NCBI GenBank assembly: GCA_024196135.1
Contig: JAMQCK010000039.1
Span: forward strand, 1-64,000
From: Pleurotus ostreatus/Saccharomyces cerevisiae fusant
Taxonomy: Eukaryota > Opisthokonta
Length of the DNA stretch: 64,000 nt
Direction: 5' to 3'
Made by a program: the position numbers and the translations under genes. This document shows, in pieces, positions 58,165 through 64,000 of the stretch (the stretch's first letter is position 1; every line of letters begins with the position of its first letter). The notes below the pieces were generated by a model. That model made no database searches. It saw only the letters and a list, made by a program, of their open reading frames with translations, and had not been told where the DNA came from.

Positions 58165-59052
58165 ATCCTGATATACCCTTGCTCTCGCAAAAAAATGTAC
58201 TACTTACTTTGATCATCCTGTGGGACCTTGGCCACGACGCTATCCCCTTTACCAACGATTCGAACATGTTGCCGACGACCGAATCCAATCCCAGTGAAGT
58301 CCGAACGTCCTCGGCAACTCCCGAGTTGTTACAGTGTTACCTCTCGCCTTCACAGCCTCAGCTTTACAATGTACACTGCTCTGGTGAAAGGTAAGTCAAC
58401 TCTTGTTCTGACCGCTGCATGAGGTGACGGGAACGCGGAAAATCCACGAGCACATTCGGCCAGGCGGCGCTATCCCCTTACCCCGCTTTTCCACTCATAC
58501 CCCGACGTCAACATCGCGGTGGCGTCGCGTTAACGGCAATTATTCCGTATGCTGACCTGACCTTCTAGGAGCTTGTACCTGGGCATTCTCGTTGACGCCG
58601 TGCAGCAATCCCTCCTTTCAATTGTGTTCTCTCGTTATACGCCCGTGTAGCTTCCCCCGATCAGCTGCAATGTCAAGTAGTCGTGCACAATGGCACAATC
58701 AGCGACGATGTTCATCTCCTCCTCTCTACCACCTCCAACGCTCTCGTAGCCTGTCCTCCAATCTCTATCCTCTTTGCTTCCATCTACAGCCGCCTCGGAC
58801 AGAATCTGAATAGGAGCCTCGCATATGCAAATGGTAGTCAAGGCACAATGTCTCTCCTCGGCGCCATTTTGTGGCACTCAGGTCAACCTCCGGGACGACG
58901 CCTTGTGATAAAAGGGGCAGCCGCCTCGAGATCGCCATTTCCCCTCGTCCCCCACCCGTCGGCGCCCGTGCCCCGCTTCTGACCCCGGCTTCGACCCCGC
59001 TCTCCTCGTCTCCCCCTCCCTCCTCGTTCGACGCGTCTTTGGGCCGCAGAAG
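58165..59052. other. intergenic between the tandem membrane-protein genes
   Basis: It contains the 3' flank of copy 1, a stretch similar to the copy 1 promoter (GGTGGCGTCG near 58520, and the CCCCTCGTCCCCCAC and GCTTCTGACC blocks), and a TATA-like GATAAAAG at 58907-58914, 139 bp before ATG. No third gene is visible. Confidence 0.6.
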
Positions 59053-60616
59053 ATGGTCGCCTTCGGCCCTGCGTACGAGGAGCTGGTGGTCACCCGGACG
59101 GATTTGGTGATAGCGACGATCGTGAGTCTTCTGTTTAGCGCTCACTGCCCGATCGACTAATCGGTGGAAGTTCTACGCATGGACGGTGAGATTGCATATG
59201 CGCGGGGTGAGGGACATACGTTGATGCCTCGTCTAGCTTGGATTTGGCTACTTCGTCGCGCTACACTGTGTCCGGGAGGTCGTAAGGGCGAGGCGGGTAA
59301 CCACGTACCTATTTCTCATCTGGGGTGAATTGCTCGCGTGCGTATGTCATCGCTCGCGCAGATCCTTCGACTCACCTTTCGCTCGCTAGATGTCTGATCT
59401 ACGGTACGACATGCTGGCTATACCTCTACGAGGTTATACCACCATGCTTTGGGATTTTCTTCACGACCACAACGTATGCTCTTGCTGCTTCATTCGCACT
59501 GCGACGCTGAGTAATGTCCGACAGCGTCTGGGCCATACAAGTTCAGTTGCTCCTGCAGATCATCTGCAACCGTATCGGCATCCTTATGGATACACCCAGG
59601 CAGCGGGTGAGTGCATTGAACCTTGCGCATTCCGAATCCACTCACTCACCCTTCTGCGCACCAGAAATGCCTCAAGCTTGCCGTCGCATTTCTCGTCCTT
59701 CTGATCAACATCTCAGGTGCTTAGCTTGTTTGCGTTGACCGCAAAAAATTCTGACCATATTCAGTCTACGTCGTCTGGGTGCCTTCCAAGATGGGTGTAG
59801 GCGAGAACTTCAAGAAGGTCAACGTTTGGTGGGATAGGGTCGAGGTAGGTTGTGATGCGTCTGAAGATTGTCTAGATGCTGACGTTCTGTACAGAAAGTG
59901 ATATATTTGATCATCGACATGTCCCTCAACGCGTACTTCATCCTAACAGTCAAGCGACGGCTGGTATCGTACGGTGTATGTCCTTCACAGTGGACGATCT
60001 TAGAGGAACAATGTACTGATTTACACCCGCGTAGCTGACCAAGTATGACACCCTCGTTCGCTACAACACCGGCATCGCCATCGTTTCCTGCGGCATGGAC
60101 GTCTTCATCATTTGTACGTAGCACCTCAACCACCTCCTCCCCGTTGTCCGTTGTCTTTCAATTACTCATCCCGCCCAGGCATGATGTCCCTCCGCAACGA
60201 CTTCGTCTACAACCAGGTCCACCCCGTCGCCTACATCGTCAAGCTCAACATCGAGATCGCCATGTCCGACCTCATCCGCAAAGTCGCCTCCTCCACCGGC
60301 CTGCACATCTACGGCGAGGCGTCCAGCACATCGGGTGGCACGAGCGGCACACGCATGCGTACAGACAACATTACGACAAGCGGCTTCCGCTCGCGAACAA
60401 ATCCGGTGGAGGTGCACATCGGGACGGAGATCATGACGACGCAGGATCCGGGCATGCCGCTGGAGGAGCTGGACAGCAAGCGAGGAGGGACGAAGAGGGA
60501 TTTGGGTGTGTCGAGTGCGTGGCAAAGTCACGTTCGTATAAGCCATTGCTGATACGACCGCTACAGGTGGAAGCGCGAGCGACGTCTGGGACGGGACCGA
60601 CAACGACAAGCAATAA
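59053..60616 (+). CDS. orphan multi-pass membrane protein, tandem copy 2, 342 aa
   Basis: There are eleven exons: 59053-59121, 59171-59185 (15 nt), 59237-59337, 59390-59473, 59525-59606, 59665-59716, 59765-59844, 59895-59975, 60035-60113, 60179-60514 and 60567-60616 (1029 nt). Exons 1, 2, 4-9 and 11 have exactly the same lengths as in copy 1. The start MVAFGPAYEELVVTRTDLVI matches MVGLGPAFERLVVTKTDLVI. The longest identity runs through the helix region QLLLQIICNRIGIL and the block NDFVYNQVHPVAY. The tail differs by an inserted Thr/Arg-rich segment (GTRMRTDNITTSGF) but keeps LEELDSKRGG and the acidic end. The likely role is membrane sensing or transport, which is unproven. Confidence 0.86.
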
Positions 60617-60877
60617 TTCAGGGTATACCCGTGGGTCTTCGGGTTGAAAAATGTACTGTTACTCTACCATGCGAACTGGCTGCAGCCCTGCTCACTCTGT
60701 CCTTATTCTATAACTTATGCCACTCTATCCATGTATACTCACAGCAAACAAGCATGTATTGCACGTTGACAGAACGGTCTATCCACATCCAATTCCACAA
60801 AATGGTATAGTACAAAGGAAAACATCCAGCCAATATTGAAGACAGAAATTCCAAGGAAACACAACGCAGGTATAGTC

Positions 60878-62401
60878 TCACTCATCGTCGTCCTCGTCGC
60901 TCGATGACGAGTCGTCTTCGTACTCAAAGCTTCCCGCTCCCGCGAGCTCCTGGAGCGATTTCGGCGCACCGTTACTAGGCGGTGGCGGCGGCTCCATCGA
61001 CTGCGCGAGGAAGTCGTCGTCCTCCTGATACTCGTCCGCGCCCACCATATCCTGACTCCCCAAGCCATCATCGAGCTGCTTATGCAGCTCCTCCTCGAAC
61101 ACATCCACCATATCATCATCTTCCTCGTCGTCCTCGCCATCCCCGACCTCCCCACCACCCAGCTCGTTCTCCAGCTCGCGCTCGAGATCATTGTCGACTT
61201 CCCCGCCCGGCATATCGTTCCCGTCGATCTCCTCCATCTCCAGACCGAGGAAGTCGACCGGGGCGGCCGGCTCTTCCGCCAGCTGCGGTGAGGCCACTTC
61301 TTCCCAGTCATCCTCTCCCTCATCCGAATCTTGCCCACCAGTGAGATCCATCGTGGGCGTGGCCACGGGCGAAGGCTCGCGAGGCGTAGGCATAGGCACA
61401 GGAGGCGGCGTGGGTACGTGGCCATTGGCACCAGGAAGCGTGATGACGTTGTTCGCCGTCGGGAACATCAGCTCTGCAGGCTCAGGCGGGGCCTTCTTTT
61501 GCGGCACAGGCTGCGGCTTGCGCTTGACCGGCGGTGGCGAGGGCCGCGCACGTTTCGCCGGGCGCGCTGCAGGTGCAGGAGGCTCATTTCTGGACGGTGG
61601 CGGCGATTCGCGCTTGAACTTGCCCTTGGCGGAGGATGAGGACGCGGTGGAAGTCGAGGGCGTCTCGGGAGCGGGCTGAGGTAGCTTGGGCTTCGTGAAA
61701 GGTTTCGGCTTGGGCTTCGCCTGCTTAGCCTTTCCTTTTGGAGAGTGGATTTCATGGAGGGGTATCTCGCCCTCTTCGGAGGATTCTTGCTCCCGAAGGG
61801 CATCTTCGAGGGCGCCAGCGAGATCGTCACTAGGTGTGGGATCGGGGGCTGAGCGTTGTCAGTGTTGTGTTCAGATACGAAGACATCATGACGCACCAGC
61901 ATCGCCTGCCTCAGTTCGCCGCACGTAGGTCATGCTCAGACTACTCTCGACCTTCTCGAGTATGTAGCTCTGCGTCGTAGAGTCGTAGATGAGAACACAT
62001 GTCCATTCGGCTGGGTTCGCTTCCTGGCCTTGCCATTCTAGGGTCTTGCCGTCCTGCGCAACGGTGAGTTAGAGGATGAACATGAACCAGATGGATTGGC
62101 GCACCTTGGACGGCTGCTGCAACGTCACTGGAAAGTCCCTGTTCTCCGAGTGACGCACGACATGCCCTGCCTTGCTGGTGTCGATAGATGACGGCTTGTG
62201 GTTATCTGGAGGACATCAGAGGTAGCCCACTTTCTCGAGTGCAGTTGGCATACATCGTACACTGTACCAGAACTTGTCGAACTTGGAGGGGGGCGGCGGA
62301 CCCGTGCGGTTCTTGCGCGCTTGCAGTGCTTTCGCAAGCGAGTTGCCGACGGAGACGCTGTGTCTGCCGCTCGCTGGAAGCCAAGGCGTTTCTAGCGACA
62401 T
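60878..62401 (-). CDS. Eaf (ELL-associated) transcription elongation factor, 458 aa
   Basis: There are four exons, 62401-62254, 62205-62105, 62053-61897 and 61848-60878 (1377 nt). The N-terminal about 130 residues fit the Eaf domain: FDKFWYSVRYNHKPSSID, HSENRDFPVTLQQPSKDGK, CVLIYDSTTQSYILEKVE. A long Pro/Lys- and Ser-rich linker and an acidic Asp/Glu C-terminus (ending EDDSSSSDEDDDE) follow; acidic tails of Eaf proteins act as transactivation regions. Eaf binds ELL to form a Pol II elongation complex (Eaf1/Ell1 of fission yeast). The first junction was placed after CGAT to keep the Tyr-Asn in frame. Confidence 0.87.
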
Positions 62402-62672
62402 GATCGAGGGGGGTCGGGCAGGTAGCGCGAGATCGTGGGGTCGAGGGCAAGTGGTTAGGAACAAGGCCCGCTGTCGGCGGCTGGTTAGCGGCCCGCGGAA
62501 CCAACGCCACATCAATGTGACTGTCACAACAAGAACAATGAACAATTCAAGTTCAACCTTGACCTCGACCGCCACTCACACCTTCGGAGATGAAGCAAGG
62601 AAATAGACATTAGACCGATACAAGAACAGAAATACACGATATAGATAAGTAGAAATGTCTGTAGAAGACAGG

Positions 62673-64000
62673 CTATGACTCGGCCTTTTTCTTCTTCTTT
62701 TTGGGTGCATCGGCATCTGCGGTGGCGCCAGCTGCTGCTGCCTTCTTCTCCTTCTCTGCCTTCTTTCGTGCCTTGCGCTCCTCCTTCGACTCTTCCTCGC
62801 CCTGCATACCAATAAGCAAGGCGAACCACGAAACCGGAGGAAAAAAAAAAACACACCTTCACTGGTGAGCTCGCCACCGCGCTCACCGCCTCGCTCTCTC
62901 TCCGCTTGCGCTTCTTCTCCTTCTTCTCCCGTTTGCGCTTCGTCTCCTCATCCTCGTCGACGTCCATCGCGTTCTCGTCCGCCTCGCTCTCGTCGCTCTC
63001 CTCCTTCTTCGCCTTCTTCGCTGCCTTCTTCGCCTTCTTCTCCTCCTTCGCCCTGCGCTTGTCCTCCTTCACGCTGTCCTGCGCCTGCTGCGCCAACGCC
63101 TTCGGATCCTCGCGCTGCGCCGGCACCAAGTCGACAGCATCCGCCTGCGTGTTGTACGTCTTCGTCTCGCCCGCCATCTGGAAGCCCTTCTGCTGCTTCC
63201 GCCCCGAGTCCGCAAACCGCCGCGCGCCGCCCAGGTCATTCTGGTACTCCAGCGCGCGCAACCGCGACTCCAGCTTCGCCCGGTTCTCTACGCCGATCGC
63301 CGAGGCCTCCGCCTCCGACTTGCCCTCCGCGTCCGTCAGCGCGTCCACACGGATCGACAGCGCCGCCTTCGTCGCAACCATACGCGCCATTTTGCCCTTG
63401 AGCTTTGGCGGCGCCTGCCCGATGAGTGACGCGTGGTAGATGAGCCCGTACTTGGGCGTGTCGTGCTTCGCCTTGAGTGCGCGGAAGAGCGCCTTCTCCG
63501 CACCGAGGATCTGCACGGTACTGGCGGGATGCTTTGCCAGCGAGAGCAAGCTGCCTGCATGGCTGATGAGGCGCGCGCCGACGAGCTCGCCTACGAGTGC
63601 GGTGAGGTTCGGCGCGATGGCATTCATACGATTGCGCAGGTACTCCGAGAGCTGCTGGCGATACGCAGAGATGGAGATGACCTGGTCACAAAGCGAGTTA
63701 ATGTGCGCAATATCCGAGTCCGATATTTCCGTGCCCATCGAGATCTCGGCGGCGGCTTTGAGCACGGCTTCAAGGTCCTCGGGGAGGAGCGCGGCGAAGG
63801 AGGTGGTAGCCGCGTTCGTGCGGAAGCCCATATGCCGGATGACCTTCGCGTACGCGATGTTGTCCGTGATGATCTTGGCCATTTCGGGGAAGTGCCAGCC
63901 GTACCATTCCTAAGGCGAGGGTTTGCAACGCGGTCCAGGGACGTAAGAAAACGCGACTTACCTTCACGCGCATCGCGTAGATGTTGATCTCCTTATCGAG
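62673..64000 (-). CDS. NOP58: box C/D snoRNP core protein Nop58 (5' end outside window)
   Basis: Three exons are visible: beyond 64000 down to 63962, then 63909-62857 and 62801-62673. The gene continues beyond the right edge; the first visible codons encode [27 protein letters not shown] joins at the next exon. Then come [16 protein letters not shown] and the Nop domain with [33 protein letters not shown] and [20 protein letters not shown]. The tail is Lys/Glu/Asp-rich and ends in a [13 protein letters not shown] nucleolar signal. Nop58 pairs with Nop56 and fibrillarin in 2'-O-methylation snoRNPs and the SSU processome. The intron at 62802-62856 starts with a long poly-T run on the coding strand. 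Confidence 0.94.

Noticed and set aside
56601..60616. STE3-type pheromone receptors
   Set aside because: No conserved STE3 motif is present and no pheromone precursor with a C-terminal CAAX box was seen nearby. The exon scheme and tail fit an orphan family instead.

Overview
The window is nuclear DNA of a filamentous basidiomycete, most likely an agaricomycete. The genes are GC-rich and closely packed, and almost all are cut by many spliceosomal introns of about 45-100 nt with GTRNGY donors and YAG acceptors. Several families are typical of mushroom-forming fungi, including orphan multi-pass membrane proteins, NmrA-like proteins and a LovD/beta-lactamase-fold protein. I rebuilt 24 protein genes (one cut by the right edge) exon by exon. 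In every complete case the exon lengths sum to a multiple of three and run from ATG to stop. I also found one decayed gene fragment. I found no tRNA, rRNA, CRISPR array or intact transposon.

Layout. 1-3.2 kb is a gene-free, repeat-bearing flank with an imperfect 0.3-0.4 kb direct repeat, a 20-bp minisatellite and a short dispersed motif. 3.2-7 kb holds an F-box/LRR-like protein and an amino-acid/choline/GABA-type permease. 7-13 kb holds eIF5B and, divergent from it, the Arl2 GTPase. 13-22 kb holds a serine beta-lactamase-like protein, a giant mitochondrial PPR protein and the KEOPS subunit Cgi121. 22-31 kb holds an MDR-like oxidoreductase with a long disordered N-terminus, a beta-lactamase relic, and the divergent pair coilin-like protein/Sec63. 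31-40 kb holds a SET-domain protein overlapping tail-to-tail with an NmrA-like gene, an unknown protein, the divergent wobble-base pair Ncs6/Tad2, and a second NmrA-like gene. 40-49 kb holds a kinesin-3 (Unc104 type) and the 24-kDa subunit of complex I. 48-53 kb holds a tandem pair of small NAD(P)-binding proteins and the sterol 3-ketoreductase Erg27. 53-61 kb holds a secreted GH76 mannanase and a tandem pair of orphan membrane proteins. 60-64 kb holds an Eaf/ELL-type elongation factor and Nop58, whose 5' end lies outside the window.

Functional themes. Most genes are housekeeping: translation initiation (eIF5B), tRNA anticodon-loop modification (Cgi121 for t6A37, Ncs6 for s2U34, Tad2 for I34), snoRNP/nuclear-body biology (Nop58, coilin-like), secretion (Sec63, Arl2, kinesin-3), respiration (complex I, PPR) and ergosterol synthesis (Erg27). 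They are interrupted by recently duplicated accessory families. The least expected signals are in non-coding DNA. A 12-bp perfect palindrome, GTCACGCGTGAC, sits in two divergent promoters, with relatives in others. A second motif, GCGAAGTTGAACTT, sits upstream of at least three unrelated genes. The kinesin P-loop is assembled from 12-, 19- and 11-nt exons.
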